38,574 nt of DNA from Halanaerobacter jeridensis (GCF_016908315.1 NZ_JAFBDQ010000022.1:1-38574); one strand, 5' to 3'; numbered from the stretch's first letter, positions 1-9,097 are shown. A program made the numbers and translations. The notes: generated by a model not told the origin, from the letters alone.

Positions 1-102
1 GAAGAGTGAAGAGTGAAGAGTGAAGAGTGAAGAGTGAAGAGTGAAGAGTGAAGAGTGAAGAGTGAAGAGTGAAGAGTGAAGAGTGAAGAGTGAAGAGTGA
101 AG
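1..102. repeat. GAAGAGT heptamer tandem array
   Basis: About 14.5 perfect copies of the 7-base unit GAAGAGT, truncated by the window start, so the full length is unknown. The period is not a multiple of three and every third unit puts TGA in a given frame, so it is not coding. Degenerate AGTGA/GAAGAGT-type sequence reappears after both amtB genes. Confidence 0.95.
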
Positions 103-150
103 GCGTTAAAATAATAACAATAAATATAGCGGTATAGAGAGAAGGTTATA

Positions 151-178
151 TGTAGAGACTTGGTATTGCCAAGTCTAG
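151..178. repeat. Dispersed palindrome, copy 1 (AGACTTGG..CCAAGTCT)
   Basis: Hairpin with 8-bp arms AGACTTGG (156-163) and CCAAGTCT (169-176), preceded by TGTAG. Near-identical palindromes occur at 32669-32693 and 38197-38224, each a short distance after AGTGA-type simple repeats. There is no T-tract behind it, so it is not a standard terminator. It lies 52 bases before argD. Confidence 0.8.
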
Positions 179-229
179 GTTTCAAGATAAAAAAATCATT
201 ACTAAGTACTAATTTTGTGGGGGGATATT

Positions 230-1423
230 ATGAATACAGAAGAAATTGTTGCGGCTGATAAAGAATATTTTATGAATGTTTTTGGGGAGCGAACGATGGT
301 AGCAGAAAAAGGAGAAGGTGTCTACCTTTATGATAATGAGGGGAATAAATATTTAGATTTTTCTGCGGGGATTGCAGTTAATGCTTTAGGACATAATCAC
401 CCGCGAGTAACTGAAGCAATTCAAGACCAAGCAGAAAATTTACTTCATGCTTCTAATATATATTATTTTGAAATTCAGGCTAAATTATCGCAATTATTAG
501 TTGAAAATACTTGTGCAGATAAAGTTTTTTATGCTAATAGTGGGGCTGAAGCTAATGAGGGGGCTTTAAAATTGGCCCGTAAGTATTTTAAAAAGCAAGA
601 AGAAGATAAATATGAAATTATAGCTACGAGTGAATCATTTCATGGGCGTACATTAGCTACTTTGGCTGCTACAGGACAAGAGAAATATCAAAAACCATTT
701 ACTCCGTTACCTCAAGGTTTTTCTTTTGTTCCTTACAATGATTTAGAGGCAGTGAAAGCAGAGATTACAGAACAGACTGCAGCAATTATGGTAGAGCCAA
801 TTCAAGGTGAAGGTGGAGTTAATCCAGCTAGTCAAGAATATTTACAAGGATTAAGAGATTTATGTGATGAACATAATATATTATTGATTTTAGATGAAGT
901 GCAAACAGGAATTGGGCGGACAGGGACTTTATTTGCTTATCAACAGTATAATATTGAGCCAGATATTTTCACTTCTGCTAAAGCTTTAGGAAATGGAGTG
1001 CCTGTTAGTGCTTTGTTGGCCCGAGGAGATGTAGCAGAGGCTTTTGAACCAGGAGATCATGCATCAACTTTTGGTGGGAATCCTTTAGCATGTAGAGCTG
1101 CTTATGCTACTTTAAGTACAATTTTAGATGAAGATATAATTCCTCATGCTCAAAATGTGGGTTCCTATTTTAAAGATGAACTAAATAAGTTAGAAGAGAA
1201 GTATGATGTGATTATAGATGTTAAAGGGCAGGGATTAATGCTAGGAGTAGAGGTGGATACTGATCCACAAATGATTAGAGATAAAATGTTAGAGAAAGGT
1301 GTTTTGATTTTGAAAGCAGGAAAAAATGTATTAAGATTTGTACCACCATTAATAATTAAGAATGAGCATGTTGATGAAGTAATTAAAAAATTGGATCAAG
1401 TATTTGCTACTTTAAATAGATAG
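230..1423 (+). CDS. argD: Acetylornithine aminotransferase (class III PLP aminotransferase)
   Basis: Predicted 397-aa PLP-dependent transaminase that converts N-acetylglutamate semialdehyde plus glutamate to N-acetylornithine in arginine synthesis. Visible class III features are NSGAEANE (cofactor phosphate region), the LDEVQTGIGRTG block with the PLP-binding Asp, and the Schiff-base lysine near residue 251 in SAKALGNG, followed by STFGGNPLACRAA. The length matches the ArgD family. The start is the ATG at 230, six bases after a GGGGGG ribosome binding site; an upstream in-frame TTG at 215 overlaps that site and is less likely. No other arg gene adjoins it, so it appears to be a stand-alone gene. 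Ornithine or 4-aminobutyrate aminotransferases are related alternatives, but the sequence looks ArgD-like. Confidence 0.9.
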   Translation: MNTEEIVAADKEYFMNVFGERTMVAEKGEGVYLYDNEGNKYLDFSAGIAVNALGHNHPRVTEAIQDQAENLLHASNIYYFEIQAKLSQLLVENTCADKVFYANSGAEANEGALKLARKYFKKQEEDKYEIIATSESFHGRTLATLAATGQEKYQKPFTPLPQGFSFVPYNDLEAVKAEITEQTAAIMVEPIQGEGGVNPASQEYLQGLRDLCDEHNILLILDEVQTGIGRTGTLFAYQQYNIEPDIFTSAKALGNGVPVSALLARGDVAEAFEPGDHASTFGGNPLACRAAYATLSTILDEDIIPHAQNVGSYFKDELNKLEEKYDVIIDVKGQGLMLGVEVDTDPQMIRDKMLEKGVLILKAGKNVLRFVPPLIIKNEHVDEVIKKLDQVFATLNR

Positions 1424-1525
1424 TTAAATATTCTCCTAGAAACTAGCGCTTAAATTTGTTATTATATAAGTATGTCTAACTGATGTAAGATAAAATTAAA
1501 TTATATAAATCTAGGAGGGTTAATA

Positions 1526-2470
1526 ATGATTACAACAGTTACTTTAAACCCGGCTATTGACCGGGAGTATTTTGTAGAAACAAATGACCCTGGAGAGCAC
1601 CAGTATATTTATGAAGATGCAGATATTAAAATATCTCCAGGGGGTAAAGGTTTATTAAGTGCAATTAATTTAAAAAACATGGGTTATCCTGATGTTCAAA
1701 ATATAGGTTTTGTCGGTGGTAAACAGGGATTGTTTTTTGAAAAAATGGTTCAAGACAATAATGTAACAACTAATTATGTTTACACAACTAATGAAATAAG
1801 AAATAATATTTTTGTAATTGGTAAAGAACCTGTTACTTATACGCACTATAATGATTATACATATCGGGTCGAAGAACGAGATGTTGATGAATTAATTAAG
1901 CGCTATAAACGAGGGATTGTTGATAGTGAATATGTAATGATTTCTGGTTCTATTCCTGAAGGATTAGAGTTTGATATTTACAAAAGATTAATTGATATTG
2001 CTGATGAAAGAGATAAGACTGTTTATTTACATGCTAGTGGTGAAGCTTTAAATCAAGCTTTAGAAGCAGAACCAAAATTTGTTGTTCCTTATTTTAAACA
2101 TACAGATAAGATTTTGGATGAAGAAATAAAAACAATGGATGATTATATTAAAGCCGGAAGAAAATTACAAGAAGCAGGAGCAGAATATGTGATGATTCCT
2201 TTTCACTGTGACCGTTTAGTATTTTCTAAAGATGAGGTATATTCTATTTCTGCTAAAGACTTCTGCCTATTGAATTGGTTAGGTGCTGGAGAAGCTTATA
2301 ATGCAGCTTTCTTTGATTATATTTTAAATAATGAATTTGATTTTGTAGAAGCTAATAGATATGCTGGCGCTGCTGCTTTGGTAATAGCAGAAAAACGTGA
2401 TATATTTATTCATGAGCAAGAAGAGATTGAAGATATGCTAGATAAAATTAAAGTAGAAAGGGTGGAATAA
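1526..2470 (+). CDS. PfkB-family sugar kinase homologue with degraded active site
   Basis: 314-aa ribokinase/PfkB-fold protein resembling the 1-phosphofructokinase/tagatose-6-phosphate kinase branch. It keeps TLNPAIDR near the N-terminus, a GGKG stretch at about 38-42, GSIPEG and a SGEALNQALEAEP stretch. Catalytic features are eroded: the family GAGDS motif, whose Asp is the catalytic base, reads GAGEA with Glu near residue 256; the usual KPN..E block reads VPYFKHTD; and the ATP-binding SLGxxGA block reads IPFHCDRL. It may therefore be a pseudokinase or ligand sensor. It starts at an ATG 6 bases after AGGAGGG. It is the first gene of a tight operon with a CBS protein (3-base gap) and two antiporters, which suggests a role in ion homeostasis rather than sugar catabolism (inference). 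Confidence 0.75.
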   Translation: MITTVTLNPAIDREYFVETNDPGEHQYIYEDADIKISPGGKGLLSAINLKNMGYPDVQNIGFVGGKQGLFFEKMVQDNNVTTNYVYTTNEIRNNIFVIGKEPVTYTHYNDYTYRVEERDVDELIKRYKRGIVDSEYVMISGSIPEGLEFDIYKRLIDIADERDKTVYLHASGEALNQALEAEPKFVVPYFKHTDKILDEEIKTMDDYIKAGRKLQEAGAEYVMIPFHCDRLVFSKDEVYSISAKDFCLLNWLGAGEAYNAAFFDYILNNEFDFVEANRYAGAAALVIAEKRDIFIHEQEEIEDMLDKIKVERVE

Positions 2471-2473
2471 GAC

Positions 2474-2926
2474 ATGCATTTAGTTAAAGATTATATGATG
2501 CGGACTTTAAATTCAGTTTGTACTACTGATGATGTAGAAGATGTAATTCGATTGATGCATAAAACTGAGATGTCTGTTTTACCCGTAGTTGATTGGGAAA
2601 ATAATTTTTTAGGAACTATTTATAGTAAAAACATTTTAAAGAATGTATTGCCAGAACAGTATGGTTTTTTAGAAACAAGAAGATTACTGCATGAAGTTAA
2701 TCAAGCAGCAGAAAATTTAGCTGATATCAAAACTCGAGATGTAACTGATTATATGTCGCGCAGAAAATTAACTGTACGAGAAGATGATAAAATGAATAAT
2801 GTAGCAGATATAATGCTTGATAATGAAGAGTCTTATTTGTTTGTAGTAAATGAAGAAGAAAAATTACGCGGTTATATTTCTCGAGCCGACTTATTATTCT
2901 ATCTATTGGAAGTAGGAGAGGAATAA
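2474..2926 (+). CDS. CBS-domain pair protein
   Basis: 150-aa cytoplasmic protein made of two CBS motifs, roughly residues 1-58 (VKDYMM...VLPVVDWENNFLGTIY) and 88-148 (VTDYMSRRKLTVREDD...LFVVNEEEKLRGYISRADLL). Such pairs form a Bateman module that usually binds adenine nucleotides and controls a partner enzyme or transporter; the ligand cannot be read from the sequence. It starts three bases after the PfkB-like stop and ends two bases before the first antiporter, so the four genes are almost certainly co-transcribed. The context suggests it senses nucleotide or ionic state for the antiporters (inference). Confidence 0.85.
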   Translation: MHLVKDYMMRTLNSVCTTDDVEDVIRLMHKTEMSVLPVVDWENNFLGTIYSKNILKNVLPEQYGFLETRRLLHEVNQAAENLADIKTRDVTDYMSRRKLTVREDDKMNNVADIMLDNEESYLFVVNEEEKLRGYISRADLLFYLLEVGEE

Positions 2927-2928
2927 CA

Positions 2929-4209
2929 ATGAATTTGAAAGCAGTTACTACTTTAAATGAACTTCGGCATTGGTTTCTATTAAATCAAGTAAGTAATAAA
3001 GAATTATATGTGATTGGAATTCTAATTGTTTTATCTTTATTGGTAGCAGTATTCACCAAAAGATTTGGGATTCCAACAGTAGTAGGTTATGTTTTCTTAG
3101 GGATCTTAGTTAGTGTTAGTGTAGTAAAAAAAGTTCCTTTATTATCGCAGGTGACTAAAGATTGGTATGCTTTTTTAGTAGAAAGTTTTGATTATGTATC
3201 GAATTTAGCTTTGGCTTTCATTGCTTTAACAATTGGAACTGAGTTATCAATTAATGTGTTAAAGAATTTAGGGAAAAAGATTATACTAATTGTAATTTTT
3301 GAATCTTTTGGAGCTTTTATATTAGTAACTGCTTCTATGTTAACACTTGGGAAGCCATTTTATCTTGCTTTATTATTAGGAGCTATTTCTTCTGCCACTG
3401 CTCCCGCAGCTACTGTAATGGTGCTGCAGGAGTACAATGCAGAAGGTAATTTGACTTCAACTTTATTAGCGGTGGTAGGGATTGATGATGCATTAGCCTT
3501 AACTATATTTAGTTTTGCTGAGCCAATTGCTTTAATTAAAGCTAAGGGTTCAGGTCATTTATCACTAGTCACTGCTATTGTCCATCCGGTAATTGAGATT
3601 TTAGGATCTGTAGTAGTTGGATTAATCATTGGTTATTTGTCACAATTGTATATTACTGCAGTAGAGGATAAGACAAAACGAATTTTAACTTTAGTTGCTA
3701 CAGTATTAGGTTGTTCTTCTTTAGCAGTTTATGCTAATTTATCACCACTATTGACTAATATGGCTGTAGGATTTGCTTATACTAATTTTTCTACTAAAAA
3801 CTTGGGGATTGCTGAAGATATGGAGGTTATAACTATTCCTCTGTATGCTATGTTTTTTGTTTTAGCTGGAACTAAGATTAAAATTATGCAAATCACCTCA
3901 GTCGGATTCTTGGTATTAGCATTAGTTTATACTGCAGCTAGATTAATTGGTAAAGTTGGCGGTGCTTCGCTTGGGGCAACTATTGCTGGAGCTGATGATA
4001 AAATTAAAAAGTATATTGGTTTAGGGTTGTTATCTCAAGTAGGAGTAGCAATTGCTTTAGCTTATACTATTCAACGTGATTTTGCTCAATTTCCTGAGTT
4101 AGCAGTTTTGATTTTTAATATTTTATTGTTTACTACTGCTATTACTGAAGTTATAGGTCCTCTAGCAACTAAATATGCAGTATCTATGGCAGATGAAATT
4201 AAAAAATAG
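2929..4209 (+). CDS. Na+/H+ exchanger family antiporter (CPA2-like), first copy
   Basis: 426-aa integral membrane protein with about 12 hydrophobic segments, typical of the cation:proton antiporter superfamily. Diagnostic pieces are VPTVVGYVFLGIL (early helix), SSATAPAATVMVLQEYN (unwound ion-site helix) and GIDDALAL, the double-Asp motif associated with electrogenic CPA2 exchangers. It is predicted to exchange Na+ (or K+) for H+ across the cytoplasmic membrane. It has no C-terminal RCK/TrkA domain, so regulation may come from the CBS and PfkB-like proteins encoded upstream. ATG start with AGGAGAGG about 7 bases upstream. It is a close paralogue of the next gene, which points to tandem duplication. 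Confidence 0.87.
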   Translation: MNLKAVTTLNELRHWFLLNQVSNKELYVIGILIVLSLLVAVFTKRFGIPTVVGYVFLGILVSVSVVKKVPLLSQVTKDWYAFLVESFDYVSNLALAFIALTIGTELSINVLKNLGKKIILIVIFESFGAFILVTASMLTLGKPFYLALLLGAISSATAPAATVMVLQEYNAEGNLTSTLLAVVGIDDALALTIFSFAEPIALIKAKGSGHLSLVTAIVHPVIEILGSVVVGLIIGYLSQLYITAVEDKTKRILTLVATVLGCSSLAVYANLSPLLTNMAVGFAYTNFSTKNLGIAEDMEVITIPLYAMFFVLAGTKIKIMQITSVGFLVLALVYTAARLIGKVGGASLGATIAGADDKIKKYIGLGLLSQVGVAIALAYTIQRDFAQFPELAVLIFNILLFTTAITEVIGPLATKYAVSMADEIKK

Positions 4210-4259
4210 CAAGTTAGAAATAATTATAAATTAATTTACTATTAAAGGTGGGCTTTAAT

Positions 4260-5567
4260 ATGGAATTTCTAGAAGAAGTAATGGCTTTAGAAGAGGTAAT
4301 GCATATAAAAATTATAGAAGAACTAATGATGTTTCATGAAGTAGGTAATCAAGTCATTTCTTTAGTAGCTATATTCTTTTTATTAGCTTTATTTGTAGTG
4401 TTATTAGCTAAAAATTTCAAAGTTCCAATAGTAGTAGGGTATGTGTTTTTAGGTATCTTACTCAGTGTGGACCTAGTAAAGTTAATACCATTTTTAACTA
4501 AGACTCAGGTAAAATGGTATAGTTTTATAATTGAGAGTTTAGATTATGTACCTCAGGTTGCCTTAGGTTTTATTGCCTTCACTATTGGTAGTGAATTATC
4601 AATAGAATTATTTAAAAAACTGGGTAAAAAAATTGGATTTATTGTAATCTTTGAAGCTTTTGGGGCTTTTAGTTTAGTTACTTTAGCTACTTTAGCAATT
4701 GGTAAAGAACTTTATTTTGCATTGCTTTTAGGGGCAATTGCTTCTGCTACAGCTCCTGCTGCTACTGTAATGGTACTGCAAGAATATAATGCTAAGGGTA
4801 CATTAACCTCAATGGTTTTAGCTGTAGTAGGAATTGATGATGCAATTTCTTTGATTATATTTAGTTTAGTAGAGCCAATTGCTTTATTATTATATTCTGG
4901 CTCAGGGGAAATTTCTTTTGTTAATACTTTGGGAATACCAATTATTGAAATCATTGGTTCAATTGTAATTGGACTAGCAGTTGGATATCTTTCTCAAAGC
5001 TTTATAGTTTCAAAAGAAGATCATACAATTAAGATTCTGACTATTTTCACTACGATTATCGGTAGTTCTGCGATAGCTATTAATTTTGAATTATCGCCCT
5101 TGATTACTAATATGGCTGTAGGATTTGCTTATCGTAATTTTGCTACTAGAAACTTAGGGATTGAAGAATATATGGAAACTTTAACAACACCTTTATATGC
5201 TATTTTCTTTATTTTAGCTGGTACAGAAATTAGATTTGGTGATGTATTTACTAGTAGCTTTTTAATAGTTGTCTTTGTTTATACTTTGGCTCGTATGACT
5301 GGTAAGATTGGAGGAGCTTATTTAGGTGGAGTGGTTGGAAAAGCTCAAGATAAAGTTAAGAAGTATTTAGGATTGTGTTTATTCCCACAAAGTGGAGTAG
5401 CGATTGCCTTAGCGTATACTGTGCAGAAAGATTTTGCTAGTAACCCTGAGGTGGGCTTGTTAGTATTTAATACGTTATTATTTACAGCAGCTTTAACTGA
5501 GGTATTTGGTCCATTAGCAACCAAATATGCTATTACTAAGGCAGGAGAAATTAATCCAAAACAATGA
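4260..5567 (+). CDS. Na+/H+ exchanger family antiporter (CPA2-like), second copy
   Basis: 435-aa paralogue of the preceding antiporter with the same landmarks: VPIVVGYVFLGIL, ASATAPAATVMVLQEYN, GIDDAISL and a C-terminal LTEVFGPLATKYA block. The ATG at 4260 follows AAAGGTGG by 8 bases; the in-frame GTG at 4248 lies inside that site and is rejected. The N-terminus carries an extra Glu/Met-rich stretch of about 25 residues (EEVMALEEVMHIKIIEE) not present in copy 1. The two proteins diverge most in extramembrane loops, so they may form a heterodimer or differ in ion preference (inference). The gap to copy 1 is 50 bases without a terminator. Confidence 0.87.
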   Translation: MEFLEEVMALEEVMHIKIIEELMMFHEVGNQVISLVAIFFLLALFVVLLAKNFKVPIVVGYVFLGILLSVDLVKLIPFLTKTQVKWYSFIIESLDYVPQVALGFIAFTIGSELSIELFKKLGKKIGFIVIFEAFGAFSLVTLATLAIGKELYFALLLGAIASATAPAATVMVLQEYNAKGTLTSMVLAVVGIDDAISLIIFSLVEPIALLLYSGSGEISFVNTLGIPIIEIIGSIVIGLAVGYLSQSFIVSKEDHTIKILTIFTTIIGSSAIAINFELSPLITNMAVGFAYRNFATRNLGIEEYMETLTTPLYAIFFILAGTEIRFGDVFTSSFLIVVFVYTLARMTGKIGGAYLGGVVGKAQDKVKKYLGLCLFPQSGVAIALAYTVQKDFASNPEVGLLVFNTLLFTAALTEVFGPLATKYAITKAGEINPKQ

Positions 5568-5612
5568 AGTTGAATTATTTATCTTTAGATATTAAATCAA
5601 GGTGGGATCTTA

Positions 5613-6338
5613 ATGGAATATTTACATCAGCTAGCTAAGCCATTTTATAAAGAAGGAAATTCGCAGGCTTGTTTATTAATTCATGGGTTTTCAGGTAGTC
5701 CAGCTCATATGCGTTATTTAGGTCAAAGATTGCATCAAGAAGGATATACAGTAAGTGGTGTCTTGTTACCAGGGCATGGTACCAGTCTAGAAAAGATGGA
5801 AAAAACTAATAGTAAAGATTGGTGGTCTAAAGTAGAAACAGAGTATCAATCTTTAAGTGAAGATCATGAAGAAGTTTATGTCTTAGGACTATCAATGGGA
5901 GGCACCTTATCATTATTATTAGCAGAGAATTATGATGTAGATAAGATTGTTTCTATTGCGGCACCAATTAAGTTACAAGATAAACGAGCTTATTTAACGC
6001 CGTTGATAAAATATTTTAAAAGATTTGAAGAATGGCCAGAAAATGATTTAGATGAATATGATATTGGTTATTCTGGGATGCCAGTTAAATCTGTGCCGGA
6101 ATTGTTGGAACTGATTAAAGATTCAGAAAAAAACTTAAATAAAATATCTTGTCCTACCTTAATTGTTCAATCGCAAGACGATCAAACAGTTAAACCCATT
6201 AGTGCAGAAATTATTTATAATAATATAGCTAATACTAATAAAGAGATATTGTGGTTAGAAAATTCTGGTCATGTGTGCACTGTAGGAGAAGAAAAAGAAG
6301 AAATCCATCAAAAAGTAGTCCGATTTTTAGCTGATTGA
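5613..6338 (+). CDS. Alpha/beta hydrolase, carboxylesterase/monoacylglycerol lipase type
   Basis: 241-aa cytoplasmic serine hydrolase resembling Est30-type bacterial carboxylesterases. HGFSGSP near residue 24 forms the oxyanion region; the nucleophile is Ser94 in GLSMGG; the acid is Asp189 or Asp190 in SQDDQTV; and the base is His220 in SGHVCTV. Length and motif spacing fit the family. The ATG follows AAGGTGGGA by a few bases. The gene lies 45 bases after the second antiporter and may be read from the same transcript. The natural substrate is unknown. Confidence 0.85.
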   Translation: MEYLHQLAKPFYKEGNSQACLLIHGFSGSPAHMRYLGQRLHQEGYTVSGVLLPGHGTSLEKMEKTNSKDWWSKVETEYQSLSEDHEEVYVLGLSMGGTLSLLLAENYDVDKIVSIAAPIKLQDKRAYLTPLIKYFKRFEEWPENDLDEYDIGYSGMPVKSVPELLELIKDSEKNLNKISCPTLIVQSQDDQTVKPISAEIIYNNIANTNKEILWLENSGHVCTVGEEKEEIHQKVVRFLAD

Positions 6339-6363
6339 CATGTGAATTAAGAAAAGTTATAAT
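6335..6363 (+). promoter_or_regulatory. Sigma-A promoter for the NusG-II gene
   Basis: A perfect TTGACA (6335-6340), a 17-base spacer and a perfect TATAAT (6358-6363). It overlaps the stop codon of the esterase gene and explains an apparent TTG-initiated N-terminal extension of the next reading frame as promoter DNA rather than coding sequence. Confidence 0.85.
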
Positions 6364-6397
6364 AAAAAATACATTTTATGAATTAGTGGTGGTAAAT

Positions 6398-6838
6398 ATG
6401 TTAGATAAATTATCAAAATTAAATCAATTACTAACGAGGGCTGATAAAGTCGCTATAATTTCTATTATATTGTGTAGTGGGCTATTGATTATTTTAACTC
6501 CGCAATTAGTTTCTGGGGCTCAAGGAAATAAAGATATAGTAGTTAAGTTAGCTGAGCAAGAAATTTATCGTCATAATTTAAGTAAAGAAGAAAAATTAAA
6601 GAGAGTTAAATTTAACTTTGATTTTAAAGGGGAATCTTATCAAGGTGTATTAAGGATTAAAAATGGGAAAGTTAAACTAGAGCGGCTAAATAAAAACATT
6701 TCTCCATTAGCAATTCATTCTGAAATGGGGTGGATTAGTAAGCCTTATCAAATGATTGTTTGTTTGCCAGTTAAGTTGACTGTAACTATTGAAAGTAATA
6801 ATTCTGAACAAAATGATATTGATGTTAGGACATTTTAA
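6398..6838 (+). CDS. NusG domain II-containing membrane-anchored protein
   Basis: 146-aa protein with one N-terminal membrane segment (about 18-42, VAIISIILCSGLLIILT) and an extracytoplasmic NusG-II-like beta domain ending in MGWISKPYQMIVCLPVKLTVTIE, the signature of this Firmicute family. The family's first Cys-containing segment (CPDxxC before GWI) is replaced by ISPLAIHSEM, so only the CLP cysteine remains. Function is not established for the family; in several anaerobes it lies near RNF/FMN-type genes, but not here. The start is the ATG at 6398 after GTGGTGG, 35 bases past a perfect promoter. Confidence 0.78.
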   Translation: MLDKLSKLNQLLTRADKVAIISIILCSGLLIILTPQLVSGAQGNKDIVVKLAEQEIYRHNLSKEEKLKRVKFNFDFKGESYQGVLRIKNGKVKLERLNKNISPLAIHSEMGWISKPYQMIVCLPVKLTVTIESNNSEQNDIDVRTF

Positions 6839-6863
6839 CTTTAATAAGGAAGTGAATTTAACT

Positions 6864-7031
6864 ATGGATCAAGAGCAACAACGAGATGATTTAATAGTTT
6901 TTTTTCAAGCATTATTCATTGTGATAGTTATTTGTTCTATTTTAATGTTATCAATTCCTTATATAAGTTTGTTGAAGGATATTTCTATTATTGCCCTTTT
7001 ATCTTATTTTATTAATAAATATATGGAATAA
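6864..7031 (+). CDS. Small membrane protein, unknown function
   Basis: 55-aa hydrophobic protein with two likely membrane helices, about 12-32 (VFFQALFIVIVICSILMLSI) and 35-50, and a short charged N-terminus MDQEQQRDD. The ATG at 6864 follows AAGGAAGTG by 9 bases. It begins 25 bases after the NusG-II gene and ends just before a terminator, so the two form a bicistronic unit. I do not recognise the family. Confidence 0.6.
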   Translation: MDQEQQRDDLIVFFQALFIVIVICSILMLSIPYISLLKDISIIALLSYFINKYME

Positions 7032-7040
7032 TTGTTATTT

Positions 7041-7073
7041 CCAGAGTTAAAGCTCTGGATTATTTTATTTTTT
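7041..7073 (+). terminator. Intrinsic terminator after the NusG-II/small membrane protein unit
   Basis: Stem CCAGAG/CTCTGG (7041-7046 and 7053-7058) with a 6-base loop, followed by a T-rich run. Confidence 0.75.
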
Positions 7074-7075
7074 GA

Positions 7076-7104
7076 TTGCAAAATCAGATATAATTATGTA
7101 TTAT
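7076..7104 (+). promoter_or_regulatory. Probable sigma-A promoter for the first chemoreceptor gene
   Basis: TTGCAA (7076-7081), 17-base spacer, TATTAT (7099-7104), directly after the upstream terminator and 63 bases before the start codon. Confidence 0.5.
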
Positions 7105-7167
7105 TATATTATAAAATGATATTTGGCGATTTGTGTCGAATACTTTTTATCAGGGGGGAGAAATAAA

Positions 7168-9057
7168 ATGTCTGAAATAGAACAAGAAGAGAGTAGTGAG
7201 CAGATCAATTGGAAAGACAGTTTAGTAACTAAAGTTAATGGGGCAATTATTATTGTATTAATTATTTTAATTGCTGGATTAGGATTTTTAATTAATAATA
7301 TTGTATCTAATGAAATTACGGAATCTGCTCAAGAAAGAAATATTGAAATAGCTAAAGGTTTAGAAAAAGAAGCAGAAGCTTTTTTTAATGAAGGTGCAAC
7401 ACTTATTAAAGCGCTTTCTTATAATAAAGCAGTAAAAGAAAATAATATTAAAAAAATGAAAGAGATATTTGCGCAGGCTAAAGAAGATAACTCTTACTTT
7501 AGTGCTCTTTATTTAGGGACAAAAGCAGGTAAGATGCATACTTATCCTGAACTAAATTTGCCATCTGATTATGACCCAAGACAAAGACCCTGGTATAAGA
7601 AGGCTCAATCAGAAAAGCAAGTTGTTTGGTCAGATGTCTATATTGACGCTGATAGTAATAAACCGATTATAACTGTAGCAGTACCAATCATGAATAGTAA
7701 TGGTGATTTCATTGGTGTGCTAGGTGGCGATGTATCTTTGGCAACTTTAAGTAACGCAGTAATTAATAGAAAGATTGGGGAAAATGGATATGCTTATATG
7801 GTGAATAAAAAAGGGGAATTACTTGCTCACCCTGACCAAGAAAAAGTAAATAATAATTTTGATTTAGCTCAAGTATTTAATATTAAGCAAGCCTTAGATA
7901 AAGAAAATGGACATTTAGAATATAAATATCAAGGTAAATTCAAATTAGCTTCTTACACTGAAGTACCAACAATTGAAGGGGCTATTTTTGCTCAAGCTCC
8001 ATTTTCAGAGGTATATCAGGCGCGAAGTGAAATTAGAAAATCAATCTTAATTTTTAGTTTTATAATTATTATAGGCTTATCAGTATTAATTTATTATATT
8101 AACAAGAAATATTTATTAAAGCCAATTGAGATAATGACCGAACAAATTACTCAAGTGGCTAATGGTAATTTAGACATTGATACGGAGATTGATAGCAAAA
8201 ATGAATTAGGTAAATTAGAGGACTCATTAGTTGATATGACTGATCAGTTAAGAGAAGTTATTGTTAATTTATCTAATAATATTGAAGATTTATCTGCCTA
8301 CAGTCAGCAATTATCTGCTTCAGCTCAAGAAGGAAATGCTACTATAGAGACTACTAATGATTTAATCGAAGATATGTCATCAAGAATTCAACAAATTTCA
8401 GCTAGTGCAGAAGAAGTAACTAGTTTTGCTCAAGAATCAAATGCCCAAACTGATTTAGGTCGGGAAAAAATAGGGAAAACAGTTGCTAATATTAAAGAAA
8501 TTAATCATTCAGTAGATGAAACAGTAGATATTATTAATGATTTAGATCAAACATCTGAAGAAATTGGGCAGATCGTAGAGTTAATTACTAATATTGCTGA
8601 GCAGACTAATTTATTAGCTTTGAATGCTGCGATTGAAGCTGCTAGAGCTGGAGAACACGGCCAAGGATTTGCAGTAGTAGCAGAAGAAATTCGAGAATTA
8701 GCAGAAGATACCTCTGATGCTACTGATAAAATATCGGGGTTAATTAATAAAACTCAGGAAAAATCTGAAACAGGATTAAAAGCAATTAAGAAAGTTAAGA
8801 ATAAAGCCGAAGCAGGTCAGAAAATCGCTGAAGAAACAGATGAAGTATTTACAGAAATTGAAGAAGCAGCTGAAGAAACTTCAGGTCAAATTGAACAGAC
8901 AGCCTCTGCTGCGCAGGATTTAGCACAAAACAGTGATGATATTAGTGATGCAGCAGATGATATTGAGAATATGTCTACTGAGATTAGTCATTCTTCACAA
9001 GAATTAGCTTCTATGGCTCAAGAGTTACAAGGATTAATTGAAAAATTTGAAGTTTGA
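7168..9057 (+). CDS. Methyl-accepting chemotaxis protein with dCache sensor
   Basis: 629-aa transmembrane chemoreceptor. Order: cytoplasmic N-terminus, TM1 at about 24-43, extracytoplasmic double-Cache sensor (about 45-285), TM2 (about 290-312), HAMP (310-362) and a long coiled-coil signalling hairpin. The sensor contains YDPRQRPWY from residue 135, then WSDVYIDA and GVLGGDVSL; this Y/R/W/Y/D pattern matches the ligand motif of amino-acid-sensing dCache_1 domains, so an amino-acid attractant is plausible (inference). The hairpin tip [29 protein letters not shown] is canonical and should couple to CheA/CheW. The ATG at 7168 follows AGGGGGGAG; an earlier in-frame start at 7123 lacks a ribosome binding site. 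It is monocistronic, flanked by a promoter and a terminator. Confidence 0.93.
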   Translation: MSEIEQEESSEQINWKDSLVTKVNGAIIIVLIILIAGLGFLINNIVSNEITESAQERNIEIAKGLEKEAEAFFNEGATLIKALSYNKAVKENNIKKMKEIFAQAKEDNSYFSALYLGTKAGKMHTYPELNLPSDYDPRQRPWYKKAQSEKQVVWSDVYIDADSNKPIITVAVPIMNSNGDFIGVLGGDVSLATLSNAVINRKIGENGYAYMVNKKGELLAHPDQEKVNNNFDLAQVFNIKQALDKENGHLEYKYQGKFKLASYTEVPTIEGAIFAQAPFSEVYQARSEIRKSILIFSFIIIIGLSVLIYYINKKYLLKPIEIMTEQITQVANGNLDIDTEIDSKNELGKLEDSLVDMTDQLREVIVNLSNNIEDLSAYSQQLSASAQEGNATIETTNDLIEDMSSRIQQISASAEEVTSFAQESNAQTDLGREKIGKTVANIKEINHSVDETVDIINDLDQTSEEIGQIVELITNIAEQTNLLALNAAIEAARAGEHGQGFAVVAEEIRELAEDTSDATDKISGLINKTQEKSETGLKAIKKVKNKAEAGQKIAEETDEVFTEIEEAAEETSGQIEQTASAAQDLAQNSDDISDAADDIENMSTEISHSSQELASMAQELQGLIEKFEV

Positions 9058-9065
9058 TCTTTCAC

Positions 9066-9097
9066 TGCTCTAGGATTTTATCCTAGAGCTTTTTTTA
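9066..9097 (+). terminator. Intrinsic terminator after the first chemoreceptor gene
   Basis: Perfect stem GCTCTAGGA (9067-9075) and TCCTAGAGC (9081-9089), then seven T residues. Confidence 0.9.

Noticed and set aside
1-102. CRISPR array
   Set aside because: The unit is 7 bases with no spacers, and no cas gene is present.
6335-6397. N-terminal extension of the NusG-II protein from TTG
   Set aside because: Those bases are a perfect TTGACA-17-TATAAT promoter; the ATG at 6398 has the ribosome binding site.
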